DNA of 64,000 nt from Neisseria musculi (lineage in GTDB: Bacteria > Pseudomonadota > Gammaproteobacteria > Burkholderiales > Neisseriaceae). The notes under the pieces were generated by a model. It saw only the letters and a program-made list of their open reading frames with translations, was not told the origin of the DNA and searched no databases. The stretch is taken from positions 2,728,001 to 2,792,000 of the forward strand of contig NZ_CP060414.2 of the NCBI RefSeq assembly GCF_014297595.2, written 5' to 3'. How positions within the stretch are numbered: the first letter of the stretch is position 1; each line of letters opens with the position of its first letter. Below, in pieces: positions 40,131 through 48,739 of this stretch. Made by a program: the position numbers and the translations under genes.

Positions 40131-41642
40131 ATGACCACCTTCCAAATTGCCCGAGCAGGCGGCAACACGCTTGAAATTCAAGGAAAAATGGCCAACCGCC
40201 ACGGCCTGATTGCCGGCGCCACCGGCACAGGCAAAACCGTTACCCTGCGCCGTATGGCAGAAGCCTTCAGCGGTGCGGGCATTCCCGTGTTTCTGGCAGA
40301 CGTGAAAGGCGATTTGTCGGGCATGGCCAATGCCGGAGCCGACAGCGGCAAGGTGGGCGAGCGCATCGCCGAATTCGGTTTGGGCGGTGATTGGCTGCAA
40401 AGTTTTCCGGTGCGCTTTTGGGATGTGTTCGGCGAAACCGGCATTCCCGTGCGCGTAACCATTTCCGAAATGGGGCCGATGCTGCTGGCACGCCTGATGA
40501 ATCTGAACGGCACCCAGGAAGGGCTGCTCAATCTGGTGTTTAAAGTGGCTGACGACAACGGTTGGCATCTTATCGATTTGAAAGACCTGCGCGGGCTGCT
40601 CAAACACGTTTCCGACAACGCCGCCCAATACCGTGCCAAATACGGTAATGTGTCGCCCGCCAGCGTGGGCGCAGTGCAGCGGCAGTTGCTCACACTCGAA
40701 AACGAGGGTGCCGAAAACCTGTTCGGCGAGCCGGCGCTGAACCTTGAAGACTGGATGCAGACCGAAGGCAGCCAAGGCGTGATCAATATTTTGAACTCGG
40801 AAAAACTGATGCGCTCGCCGCGTATGTATAGCGCGTTTTTGCTGTGGATGCTGGCCGAGCTGTTTGAAACCCTGCCCGAAGTGGGCGATTTGGACAAGCC
40901 CAAATTTGTGATGTTTTTCGATGAAGCGCATTTGCTGTTCGACAATGCCCCCAGCGCGCTGGTAGAGCAGATTGAGCAAGTGGTGCGCCTTATCCGCTCC
41001 AAAGGCGTGGGGGTGTATTTCGTTACCCAAAACCCGCTTGATCTGCCCGACACCATTCTCGGCCAACTCGGCAACCGCGTTCAGCACGCCCTGCGTGCGT
41101 TTACCCCGCGCGATCAAAAAGCCGTGAAGGCCGCTGCCGAAACCTTCCGCACCAACCCCAACGTGAATGTGGCCGAAGCGATTGCCGAATTGGGTGTGGG
41201 TGAAGCGCTGGTATCGTTTCTCGATGAAAAAGGCATGCCAGCGCCGGTGGAGCGCGCCTTTGTGCTGCCGCCGCAATCCAGCCTGACCCCGCTGGCGGCC
41301 GCCGAGCGCGATGCCGAATATCAAAAAGATATTCTCTACCGCCACTATAAAGATATGGTGGACAACTATTCCGCCTACGAAGCCTTGGCCGAATTGGAAT
41401 CGCAACAGGCCGAAGCCGAAGCGGCAAAAACTGCGGCCAAAGCAGAAAAAGCAGCCGCTGCGCAGCCGCAGCAAAACGGCGTGGTCGGCGGCTTTTTGGG
41501 CGGCCTGTTCGGCGGGCGTAAAAAAGCCAACCAAGGCATCGCCTATGATTTGGCCGATTCGGTGGGCAGCCAGATTAACAAGCAGGTTACCCGCGCCATC
41601 TCCCGCAGCGTGATGGGCGTGATTAAAAATATGCTGAAATAG
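40131..41642 (+). CDS. HerA/DUF853-type ATPase (YjgR-like)
   Basis: The 503-residue P-loop ATPase has Walker A GATGTGKT (29-36), Walker B VMFFDEAH (near 260-267) and an arginine-bearing LGNRVQHALRAF. The Ala/Lys/Gln-rich stretch (about 425-465) is a flexible linker, followed by a Gly-rich segment, GGFLGGLFGGRKK, and a helical C-terminus. The family is related to DNA-pumping HerA/FtsK motors, but the role of the YjgR branch is unknown. It is monocistronic and has no nurA neighbour, so it is not the archaeal-type end-resection pair. Confidence 0.88.
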   Translation: MTTFQIARAGGNTLEIQGKMANRHGLIAGATGTGKTVTLRRMAEAFSGAGIPVFLADVKGDLSGMANAGADSGKVGERIAEFGLGGDWLQSFPVRFWDVFGETGIPVRVTISEMGPMLLARLMNLNGTQEGLLNLVFKVADDNGWHLIDLKDLRGLLKHVSDNAAQYRAKYGNVSPASVGAVQRQLLTLENEGAENLFGEPALNLEDWMQTEGSQGVINILNSEKLMRSPRMYSAFLLWMLAELFETLPEVGDLDKPKFVMFFDEAHLLFDNAPSALVEQIEQVVRLIRSKGVGVYFVTQNPLDLPDTILGQLGNRVQHALRAFTPRDQKAVKAAAETFRTNPNVNVAEAIAELGVGEALVSFLDEKGMPAPVERAFVLPPQSSLTPLAAAERDAEYQKDILYRHYKDMVDNYSAYEALAELESQQAEAEAAKTAAKAEKAAAAQPQQNGVVGGFLGGLFGGRKKANQGIAYDLADSVGSQINKQVTRAISRSVMGVIKNMLK

Positions 41643-42164
41643 CCCCAAAGCGCGTTTCCGCCACAGAAAAAGCGGCCACTTTTGGGGTGTCGGACAACAG
41701 GCAGTGCCGAGAGCTCGGCAAAACACACAGCCGCCGTATGCCGCTCGATAAGGAAAACGATAACAAGGCAGGCGGCAAAGAATTACCGAATTATTTAAGG
41801 CCGTCTGAAACGTATCAGCGTGAATGTTCCGGAGTGGGTCGTTTCAGTGATGGTGCTGCGCCCGGGCTTAAAGCAGACGGTTTTATCCGCCGTCCGATTG
41901 GCAACAGAGCCGGGTTACGTACTGCCTGCGGCCTGCCTGGTGTTGAAAATAAATTTGCACTATCTCAGCGGGCATATGCGGTGTGCCGATAACGCGGAAT
42001 AAGAGTTGTCGGCGGAACAGAACGGCCGCTTCAAAGAACCGGTGTTGTGTATTGCCGAAAGAAAAGATAGTGTATTTAGTGTCAATGCCGTTGGTGTATT
42101 CTTTCGGCAACAACCAAGCCATGCCCTGCTTTTGCGGGGCATTTTTCTGTTTGTCATTGTTAAT
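41643..42164. other. Intergenic region at the edge of the mobile block
   Basis: No gene is seen. A strong hairpin with ATGCCCTGC and GCGGGGCAT arms followed by TTTTT lies at 42121-42146 and may end transcripts from the left. A single DUS is at 41800-41811. Confidence 0.55.
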
Positions 42165-43114
42165 TTATGTTGTTAATTCGTAACGACTTTTATCATATTC
42201 CGTTTGGTTCTTCAACAGGTGGAAGGCGATGGTTACCAGCTTTCTCATAATTGCAACAATGATGAGTTTCGGCGGTTTTTTCCCGGCTTTCAGACGGCCG
42301 ATAAAGGCGGGAAAGGCTTTCATGCGGTAGGCAACCAATGCGGGCATGTATAGGGCTGCCCTTAAGTCGGACTTGCCTACCTTTGAAATCCGTTCTTTGC
42401 CGTTTACGCTTGTTCCCGGCTGATGCCGTTTTGGACCCAAACCGAAATAGGCGGCCAGTTGGGCAGCGGTATCAAAGCGTGATGTTATGGTCGAGAGCAA
42501 AACGGCGGCGGTGTTTTCGCCTATGCCTGTGATGGTTTTCAGGCGTTGGCGGTTTCTGTGGTAGTCGGGATTGGCTTTGTAAAAGGCTTTGAGTTCTTGG
42601 TTGAGTTTTTGCAGCAGGTTGTTTAGGTATTTGATGTTGTCTTTGATAAATTGGCCAATTGTATCTGATGCCGTTTGCAGTTTGACTTGTTCGGCGGCTC
42701 GTTGCTTTTTGATGCGGGCTATATAGCGGGTCAGTTCCTGAAGCTGTTTTTGTGCGGATGTGGGACGCTGCCACGGTTCTGGATTCATGGCCTTGCAGTA
42801 TCGTGCGATGAGTTTTGCGTCTTGTTTGTCGGTTTTGCTTCTTTGCAATACGGCGTTTGCGAAGCCTTTTATTTTTCTTGGGTTGTCCACGCTCATTTTG
42901 TAATGGCCGTTGAGATATTCGGCCGGCGGTTCATGGTAGGTTCCCGTTGCTTCGCAGCAGCAGTGCAGGCTTGGGTTGGCGTTATGGCCGTTTAGCATGC
43001 TTTCAGCTTGGTGTAACCTGTGGGGCTGTTGCTGAACCGATGTTCATAAAAAAAGCCGTCTGTTATCAGACAGCAGTCTATGCTTGCTTTGCTCACGTCT
43101 ATTCCCAAGTACAT
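42165..43114 (-). pseudogene. IS110/Piv-type transposase (irg/pivNM-like), frameshifted
   Basis: The full frame (about 316 residues) starts MYLGIDVSKASIDCC at 43114, where the Asp of GIDVSK is the first of the DEDD catalytic set. About 37 residues on, after GYTKLKA, one base is missing near 43000 and the frame shifts; it then continues MLNGHNANPSLHCCCEATGTY through the C-terminal transposase_20 domain (ITGIGENTAAVLLSTI...AAYFGLGP). Without the N-terminal Asp domain the shortened protein should be inactive. Piv-like recombinases accompany Nf-type filamentous prophages in Neisseria, which fits its place beside this one. Confidence 0.8.
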
Positions 43115-43263
43115 GGTGTTTTACCTTATAAATACGGGCTTTTAATCCCTAGATAGTGTTCAAACTTGCTCATGCGGTAAGCCCCCGCTTCAATCTTTTC
43201 TACATGCTTTGGCATCGGCCGTACTTGCGAAGTCGGGGGCTTTGCTTGGTGTTTCGTCAAACG

Positions 43264-43303
43264 CCAAGCCCTGATATATCCGCCTGAATCTATCAGGGCT
43301 TGG
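43264..43303. terminator. Large perfect hairpin
   Basis: CCAAGCCCTGATA and TATCAGGGCTTGG form a 13-base stem, with GCTTTTGCTTT following. It lies between the IS110-type gene and the second IS1016-type copy. Confidence 0.55.
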
Positions 43304-43410
43304 AGCTTTTGCTTTATGGGGCGCTGCCCCAAACCCCGCATTCGCCGTGTGGCAGCCCCCGCAGCAGTGGGCGCTGCGGGAGCAGCAGGGAGCGTATCGG
43401 GTGGCAGGGC

Positions 43411-43483
43411 GTCAAGGGGTATCCGTAAAATATTGTAAACGCTTAGGGCGATTACAATATTTTACGGACGCCCGCCCCTTGAC
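43411..43483. repeat. Two-tier palindrome at the prophage edge
   Basis: An inner perfect inverted repeat has CCGTAAAATATTGTAA at 43423-43438 and its complement at 43452-43467, with a 13-base loop. It is nested in outer arms GTCAAGGGG (43411-43419) and CCCCTTGAC (43475-43483). GTCAAGGGGTA recurs at 50232-50242 at the other end of the prophage. Confidence 0.8.
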
Positions 43484-43544
43484 TTGTTTAGGCATTTTTC
43501 ATCAATGAAAAAGCATAGTAAATCAATATACAAGTAAAAAATAA

Positions 43545-44264
43545 GGGGCTGTACTAGATAACTAGGGAAATTTAACTTCAGGTTAGAATAATCCCTATGA
43601 GAAAAAGTCGTTTAAGTCAGTACAAGCAAAACAAACTGATTGAACTATTTGTTGCAGGTGTTACCGCTCGCACAGCGGCGCAATTAGTTAGCGTCAATAA
43701 AAATACCGCTGCCTATTACTTCCACCGTTTGCGCTTACTTATCTATCACAACAGCCCGCATCTGGAAATGCTTGATGGTGAAGTAGAAGTTGATGAAAGC
43801 TATTTTGGCGGACAACGCAAAGGCAAACGTGGTCGCGGTGCGGCTGGCAAAGTGGCTGTATTCGGGCTTTTGAAGCGTAATGGTAAGGTTTACACCGTTG
43901 CCGTACCCAATACACAAACTGCGACTTTATTGCCAATTATCCGCGAGCAAGTGAAGCCTGATAGCATTGTTTATACCGATTGTTACAAAAGTTATGACGT
44001 TCTTGATGTGAGCGAATTTTCACATTTTCGGATCAATCACAGCACACATTTTGCTGAGCGACAAAATCACATTAACGGAATTGAGAACTTTTGGAACCAA
44101 GCAAAACGCCATTTACGCAAGTTTAATGGCATTCCCAAAGAGCATTTTGAACTGTATTTGAAAGAGTGTGAATGGCGTTTTAACAACAGTGAGATAAAAT
44201 TTCAAATTTCTATTTTAAAACAATCAGTAAAGCAGGATTTGTTCTAGTTATCTAGGACAGCCCC
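43545..44264 (+). mobile_element. IS1016-type element (IS1595 family), copy 2
   Basis: The 720-base element has the same terminal repeats as copy 1 and its own 8-base duplication AAAAATAA at 43537-43544 and 44265-44272. It is inserted just downstream of zot. Confidence 0.95.
43597..44247 (+). CDS. IS1595-family (IS1016 group) transposase
   Basis: This 216-residue open frame has the same DDE/HNE motifs as the copy at 3277-3927 (DESYFGG, YTDCYKSYD, NGIENFWNQAKRH). Near the C-terminus KQSVKQDLF differs from KQLVKQDLF in the other copy by one base. The near-identity of two copies 40 kb apart implies recent movement or gene conversion. It is intact and potentially active. Confidence 0.93.
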   Translation: MRKSRLSQYKQNKLIELFVAGVTARTAAQLVSVNKNTAAYYFHRLRLLIYHNSPHLEMLDGEVEVDESYFGGQRKGKRGRGAAGKVAVFGLLKRNGKVYTVAVPNTQTATLLPIIREQVKPDSIVYTDCYKSYDVLDVSEFSHFRINHSTHFAERQNHINGIENFWNQAKRHLRKFNGIPKEHFELYLKECEWRFNNSEIKFQISILKQSVKQDLF

Positions 44265-44386
44265 AAAAATAATATTACATAAACAAACGGCTTTTTAAAA
44301 TCAAAAAAACCACGCAATCCATATTTAAAGTAAATGTTTGCAACAATTATTCCGACTAAGAACCAAAAAAAACAAGTCATGATTAA

Positions 44387-45556
44387 TTACCTAAACTGTT
44401 CACCCGCTTCGACATAACCGTCATACATCAGATTCTGCGGGCTTTTGCCGCCCATTACCAGCACTTGCGGAGGTGCGGGTTCGTTTGCCTTTTCTGCCGT
44501 TGGGACGGTGTTTTCTGCCGCCCGTCTGTAAGGATTGTATATGCCGTCTGCAACGTAATCAAGGCATTGCTGTTTCTTCATCTCTTTAATCGGTGTGGCC
44601 TGGTCGGTATAACAGGTGCATTTGTTTTGGTTTTTGACGCACGCCACGGGATAGGGCATGGTTTGTACGGCTTTGTTTTGGCCGTTGTAGATGGGAGCCG
44701 TCCACGGCTGGCCGTCTATGGCGGGTTTGTAGTCGTCTTCGCTGATATGCGGTTTTTGCGGCGTTTCGGCCTGTTCTTTTGCTGACGGGTACTGCCCTGC
44801 CGGAATTGCGGCGGCAGCCGGCGCGGCGGCAGCCGGCGCAGCCGCATCCGCCGCACTTTCCGCAGGGCTTGCCGCCGGTGCGGCAATGTGTTCTTTGGCC
44901 GTATGCGTCTGTTTTTTGGTGTAATCATTCCAGCTTGAGTATATATACCATGAAGCGGCAATCATGAACGCCAGTAAAACGGGCGCGATATATACAACGC
45001 GGCTTAGCTTGGTTTTGATTTTGGTGTGTTCTTCGGCGCTTTTGTAAACCCCAAATGCTTTTTTGTCGAGCGTATAAACGCTTTTGACGGCACTTGCCAC
45101 GCTGGCGCGGCTGGTCGGATCGCCGCAACTTTCCCATTCAAACATACGCCGAACGCCCAGATTGCTTTTACTGATATGGCAGTGATGACCAATCAGGCTG
45201 CGGACGTTTATATCTATCAGACGGGGGTGTTGGGTCAGCAAAAAAATATCTATGCCTTTATGGCGGTGTGTTTCCAGTTCGGCCACGTAGTCAGGAACTT
45301 TGGAGCCGCTGGGGCGCGGCCTGAATACGCGCTGGCATTCATCGATTACGAGTATTGCCCCCGTGGGCGCCCATTTGTGCCAAGTCTGCATGGTTTCGCC
45401 TTCGGGAATGGGCAGATTGGGTATGACTTCGTTGTCGACTTCGGAAATGCCGTCCAAATACAGCGGGCGGTTTTTCAGATCTTTGCGGTTCATTAAGTCT
45501 GAAATCATTTTCAGGGTTTTGCCGCTGCCCGGTACGCCTGTAATCAAATAGAGCAT
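44387..45556 (-). CDS. zot: Zonula occludens toxin (Zot)-like phage assembly ATPase (pI)
   Basis: The 389-residue protein is the filamentous-phage morphogenesis ATPase. An N-terminal P-loop, GVPGSGKT (7-14), and Walker B AILVIDECQ lie in the cytoplasmic domain. A single membrane helix follows at about 212-230 (VYIAPVLLAFMIAASWYIY), then a periplasmic Ala/Pro-rich tail with several Cys (CVKNQNKCTCYTD). It drives virion extrusion through the envelope with a secretin; no phage secretin (pIV) is seen, as is usual for Nf phages, which use a host secretin. Last gene of the phage operon. The frame is intact. Confidence 0.9.
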   Translation of the reverse strand: MLYLITGVPGSGKTLKMISDLMNRKDLKNRPLYLDGISEVDNEVIPNLPIPEGETMQTWHKWAPTGAILVIDECQRVFRPRPSGSKVPDYVAELETHRHKGIDIFLLTQHPRLIDINVRSLIGHHCHISKSNLGVRRMFEWESCGDPTSRASVASAVKSVYTLDKKAFGVYKSAEEHTKIKTKLSRVVYIAPVLLAFMIAASWYIYSSWNDYTKKQTHTAKEHIAAPAASPAESAADAAAPAAAAPAAAAIPAGQYPSAKEQAETPQKPHISEDDYKPAIDGQPWTAPIYNGQNKAVQTMPYPVACVKNQNKCTCYTDQATPIKEMKKQQCLDYVADGIYNPYRRAAENTVPTAEKANEPAPPQVLVMGGKSPQNLMYDGYVEAGEQFR

Positions 45557-45574
45557 TTCTGTTTTCCTTAGAAT

Positions 45575-45853
45575 TTATTTTCTTTGAATACCTGCCGACA
45601 GCTTCGAAACGGCTTTCAGTGATGCGACAAACGAGAAAGTGCCGAATACCCAGTTGAGGCACACGCCGATACCTGCAATGTAGGCAAGATTTAAAGCATC
45701 GGCAGGCACACCCCCGATATGTTCTTGAACTTGTGATAGAAGAAAAGCCTGTATCTCGTTGATGCCGACATAAGAGACAAACGACAAACCCAGCGCGGCA
45801 ATCACACGGCCTGCAACGTTCATCAAAACGCCTGTAATCAGGTTACCCCACAT
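45575..45853 (-). CDS. pVI-like minor phage protein (DUF2523)
   Basis: This 92-residue protein begins MWGNLITGVLMNVAGRVIAALG and has about three hydrophobic helices. It sits between tspB and zot, the place of the pVI-type minor virion protein. The start at 45853 overlaps the stop that would end the full tspB frame (45855) by one base, so translation is probably coupled; the amber stop in tspB could weaken this coupling. An upstream ATG at 45886 is less likely. Confidence 0.8.
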   Translation of the reverse strand: MWGNLITGVLMNVAGRVIAALGLSFVSYVGINEIQAFLLSQVQEHIGGVPADALNLAYIAGIGVCLNWVFGTFSFVASLKAVSKLSAGIQRK

Positions 45854-45989
45854 TTCAAAGCTCCTTAACCGCGCCGTATGCCACAAAGCCGCAGGTAATG
45901 ATGGTGGCGGTTATCAAAATCGGGCGTATCAAGCGTAAGACATTACAAATATAGGCATAATCAAATTCAAAGCTGCCCAATGCGCCGAA

Positions 45990-47906
45990 CTAAAAGGAAA
46001 CGTTTTCAGGGCAGACGCCGTCTGTACTGAATACGTCAAGCGGTTTCAATTCCAAATCTATACCGTTTTCGGGTATATCCAAATCTTCGTAATCGGCACT
46101 GCCCAAATCCGCGCATTGCGCCGCTTGCGGGTTTCTCTCGCAGAAATCGCGCTGTTGCGGGTTCTGCTGATTGTTCTGTTGGTTCTGCTGGTTTTGCTGA
46201 TTCCCTGTTTGGTTCGGTACCGTTTGAGACGGGTTGGCGGCATCGGCCACGGCAGGGTTTGACGGATTGGCCGCATCGGGGGTAACGGGAGAGCGTGTCG
46301 GGGCTTGACTGCTGTTGGCTTTCAAATCGGGACGCGGAATAATCCTTGTGGTTACGCTGCCGTCATTATTTACCGTAACTTCGGTTTGCTGGGCTTGGTT
46401 GCTGCCCATAGGTGTATAAGGTGCGCTTTTCACGGTATTTTTTTGAACGCTTTTTGATGTGGTTGCTTCATCTACCACGCTTTTTCGTATCACTTGTTTG
46501 CCCGTACCGTCTGTTTGGGTCGGCGGAGGTGAATCTGTCGGGGCAGTAGGAGCGGTGTTGGCGGCAATGCGGACCAACTGGTTCATCATTTCGCGATGGT
46601 TGGTTTGCTGGTTTTCAAACATGCGCCGCAGAATTTGCTCGACTTCACCACCTGAAAGGTTCATATCTTCAGCAGTAGGCGGTGTCGGTTCGGGTGTATT
46701 CACACTGACCAAATCTGTATTCACAGCCGCAACACCCGAGCCTTTCAAACTACCCGGCAAATAGGAATCCAAAAACGAAGATTTAATAATTGTTCTGCGG
46801 CCTTTACTGTCATATCTCGCAATTGAAGTTGATTGTTTATCAGTATAAGCCCCTAGCCTTTTATATTTGCTTCGAACGGGTTCTACGCCGTAGTCTGTAT
46901 AGTTCAATACGACTTGGTAAACTTCGTTACCTTTTTTTGCCGCTTCCTTCGCCTGCTCGTGCCTGGCTTTGGCTTCGGCAGCATTTGCGGCAGTGTCGGC
47001 GGCTTTTTTTAATGCGGCATTACCAACCGCATTACCAACATCTCCGTTTCTTTCTGCGGTTTTTTGTGCAGAAGCGGCAGCAGCGGCAGCAGAACCCAGC
47101 CCCGAAGAAGAAGCCCCGCCGCTAACAGACGGATTGGAGGGGTTGCCCGGTCGGGCAGGTGTGCCTGTTGATGGTGAAGACGGGTTGGCTGTTGACGGTG
47201 ATGATGGATTCCCTTTGTTGTAGGAAGGGCTTGACGGATTTCCCCCGCCATACATTTCTTTATGGAAATTGTCAGCAGATTCTTGCAACTTTTTAATAGT
47301 GTTTGAAACCGAAGACGGATTACCGCCCGTAATATTCGAGCCGGTCGCATTATCGACAACGCCCCAAACAGACCCCAAAACCCCACCACTCAAAGCATCA
47401 AGTGTTGTTGCAACTCCGCCAGCAACAGACCGCCCCATATCACCAAAGCGGCCATCTTTATAATCATTAACTGACTGATTACCATATTTTGAAATACCTT
47501 CAGCAAGACTATTTCCAACATAACTTGCAATCACAGCAGCATTGGCCGTTTGCGTAATTCTTGACGGCACTTTTACCTTGTTGCCGTATTTATCAGTAAC
47601 CACCACATTGGTGTTTCGCGTACCTGTTACCGTCTGACCGTTGGTGGTTACGGTCGGTTTTCCCTGCGGGCGGTTCTCTACTTTCAATACCCCCGTTTTG
47701 GGGTTGTAGCCCTGATTCAGCAAGGCTTGGCCGCTTGGGAAGCTGGTATCTATCTGTTTGTGGTATGCGGTCGGGGGCGTGGGTACGTCTGCCCATGCGG
47801 CCAGCGGGCTTAACGCAGCGTTAAGGCTGAAACAAGTAAGCACAGCGAGCCGCAAAGAGCGGGAAGCAGTCCAAGTGCAAATTCCATTTCGGGTAACATT
47901 TCTCAT
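45990..47906 (-). CDS. tspB: TspB-like phage adsorption/virulence protein, membrane anchor cut by amber codon
   Basis: The 638-residue protein occupies the pIII position of Nf phages. It has a long signal region (residues about 15-40, ending AAWADV) and a central part rich in NPSSPS repeats (about 215-265). It ends in a Gln/Asn/Pro-rich stretch (about 575-600) and a Cys-containing C-terminal domain (FCERNPQAAQCADL). Meningococcal TspB binds human IgG and stimulates lymphocytes. Here the frame stops at TAG after CPENVSF; the same frame stays open beyond it for about 43 codons, to 45855, with a clear hydrophobic anchor (RPILITATIITCGFVAYG). The protein is therefore probably released instead of anchored. 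The start overlaps the upstream ORF by 4 bases. Confidence 0.85.
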   Translation of the reverse strand: MRNVTRNGICTWTASRSLRLAVLTCFSLNAALSPLAAWADVPTPPTAYHKQIDTSFPSGQALLNQGYNPKTGVLKVENRPQGKPTVTTNGQTVTGTRNTNVVVTDKYGNKVKVPSRITQTANAAVIASYVGNSLAEGISKYGNQSVNDYKDGRFGDMGRSVAGGVATTLDALSGGVLGSVWGVVDNATGSNITGGNPSSVSNTIKKLQESADNFHKEMYGGGNPSSPSYNKGNPSSPSTANPSSPSTGTPARPGNPSNPSVSGGASSSGLGSAAAAAASAQKTAERNGDVGNAVGNAALKKAADTAANAAEAKARHEQAKEAAKKGNEVYQVVLNYTDYGVEPVRSKYKRLGAYTDKQSTSIARYDSKGRRTIIKSSFLDSYLPGSLKGSGVAAVNTDLVSVNTPEPTPPTAEDMNLSGGEVEQILRRMFENQQTNHREMMNQLVRIAANTAPTAPTDSPPPTQTDGTGKQVIRKSVVDEATTSKSVQKNTVKSAPYTPMGSNQAQQTEVTVNNDGSVTTRIIPRPDLKANSSQAPTRSPVTPDAANPSNPAVADAANPSQTVPNQTGNQQNQQNQQNNQQNPQQRDFCERNPQAAQCADLGSADYEDLDIPENGIDLELKPLDVFSTDGVCPENVSF

Positions 47907-48211
47907 CTTTCTTCAGTTCCGTCATTTCCCATCATTCCGACCGCTTTTACGGCCACCACAACCACAAACAGCACGGCAGCGGCTGTTGACAGCCCTATGC
48001 CTATTTCCTTTCCTGCTTGATGGTATTGACCATATTCACATTGAGGGAAAGTCAACTTTACGGGCTGTTCTTTGTAAACCCACGTTTTGCCTTTAAAAAC
48101 GGGGTGGTGTAACACCCCGTCTTTGTCGATTGTAGGCAAAACTTGGGTCATCACGGCGTTTGTTGCTTCTTCATGCGTTTGATGGCAGATTCGGCCTACC
48201 TGATAACCCAT
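47903..48211 (-). CDS. Nf phage ORF7-like minor virion protein
   Basis: This 102-residue protein has an N-terminal polar half containing two Cys and a C-terminal membrane helix (IGIGLSTAAAVLFVVVVAVKAVG, about residues 70-92). It lies between coat protein and tspB, as in other Nf phages. A minor capsid role is inferred from position. AAGGTG precedes the start. Confidence 0.65.
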   Translation of the reverse strand: MGYQVGRICHQTHEEATNAVMTQVLPTIDKDGVLHHPVFKGKTWVYKEQPVKLTFPQCEYGQYHQAGKEIGIGLSTAAAVLFVVVVAVKAVGMMGNDGTEER

Positions 48212-48220
48212 GACTGCACC

Positions 48221-48445
48221 TTAGCCTACAGAGTCTGCACCGCGTTTGCCGATGCGCACGAGCGCAAAGGCAATAGAGATGCCCACTACTACCGCACCAA
48301 TCGACAAAACACCTGCTTTCAAACCGCCGGTTTCGGTTTTGACGGCACCAAGCAGATCGGCATCATCGGCCAATGCAACGGCTGGCATGGCGGTCATTGT
48401 GGCGACTGCCATAGCTTTATACATTTTGTCTTTCAGGTTTTTCAT
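48221..48445 (-). CDS. Filamentous phage major coat protein (pVIII-like)
   Basis: This 74-residue protein has the classic coat layout. A signal peptide ends at AVALA (about residue 26), followed by an acidic segment (DDADLLGAVKTE), a hydrophobic helix (LSIGAVVVGISIAFALV) and a basic end (RIGKRGADSVG) that would contact DNA. AAAGGAAAAAATC precedes the start. The frame is intact. Confidence 0.85.
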   Translation of the reverse strand: MKNLKDKMYKAMAVATMTAMPAVALADDADLLGAVKTETGGLKAGVLSIGAVVVGISIAFALVRIGKRGADSVG

Positions 48446-48538
48446 GATTTTTTCCTTTCAAAGTTTAGTAAGTAAAAACAGGTCGGCGGTGTTTAAGGGG
48501 TCAATTCAAGGCACACCGCCCAAGCCCTGAATCTTTGT

Positions 48539-48726
48539 TCAGCTTTCGTCCGAGTAGTACACGTTGTCTTTAAAGGCGCGCGGGAATACGCGCACGGTCA
48601 AGAGTTGGTTTTGCTGTAACTGCCGTCATCGTTTTTGCGCTCTCTCACCATCATGCGGTGGTCAAAGGCGGCGGTCATGTAAATGCCTTGAACGGGCGGC
48701 TGCGGGGTTGGGGTTTTGTTGCTCAT
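48539..48726 (-). pseudogene. Small phage protein (pV-like position), frameshifted
   Basis: The frame begins MSNKTPTPQPPVQGIYM and reads to GSYSKT before a stop. In the next frame it continues LLTVRVFPRAFKDNVYYSDES. One inserted base near 48608-48613 explains the break. The place between rep and coat is that of the ssDNA-binding protein of filamentous phages; function is inferred from position. Confidence 0.6.
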
Positions 48727-48739
48727 GGCTTTTCCTTTC

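Noticed and set aside
40110..41726. Long minus-strand open frame (538 codons) opposite the HerA-like ATPase
   Set aside because: It is the GC-rich antisense shadow of a well-supported P-loop ATPase and has no family resemblance.
43126..43341. 71-codon minus-strand ORF between the IS110-type gene and the palindrome
   Set aside because: No recognisable domain, and it overlaps the large hairpin at 43264-43303; it may be the upstream end of the Piv-like unit rather than a gene.
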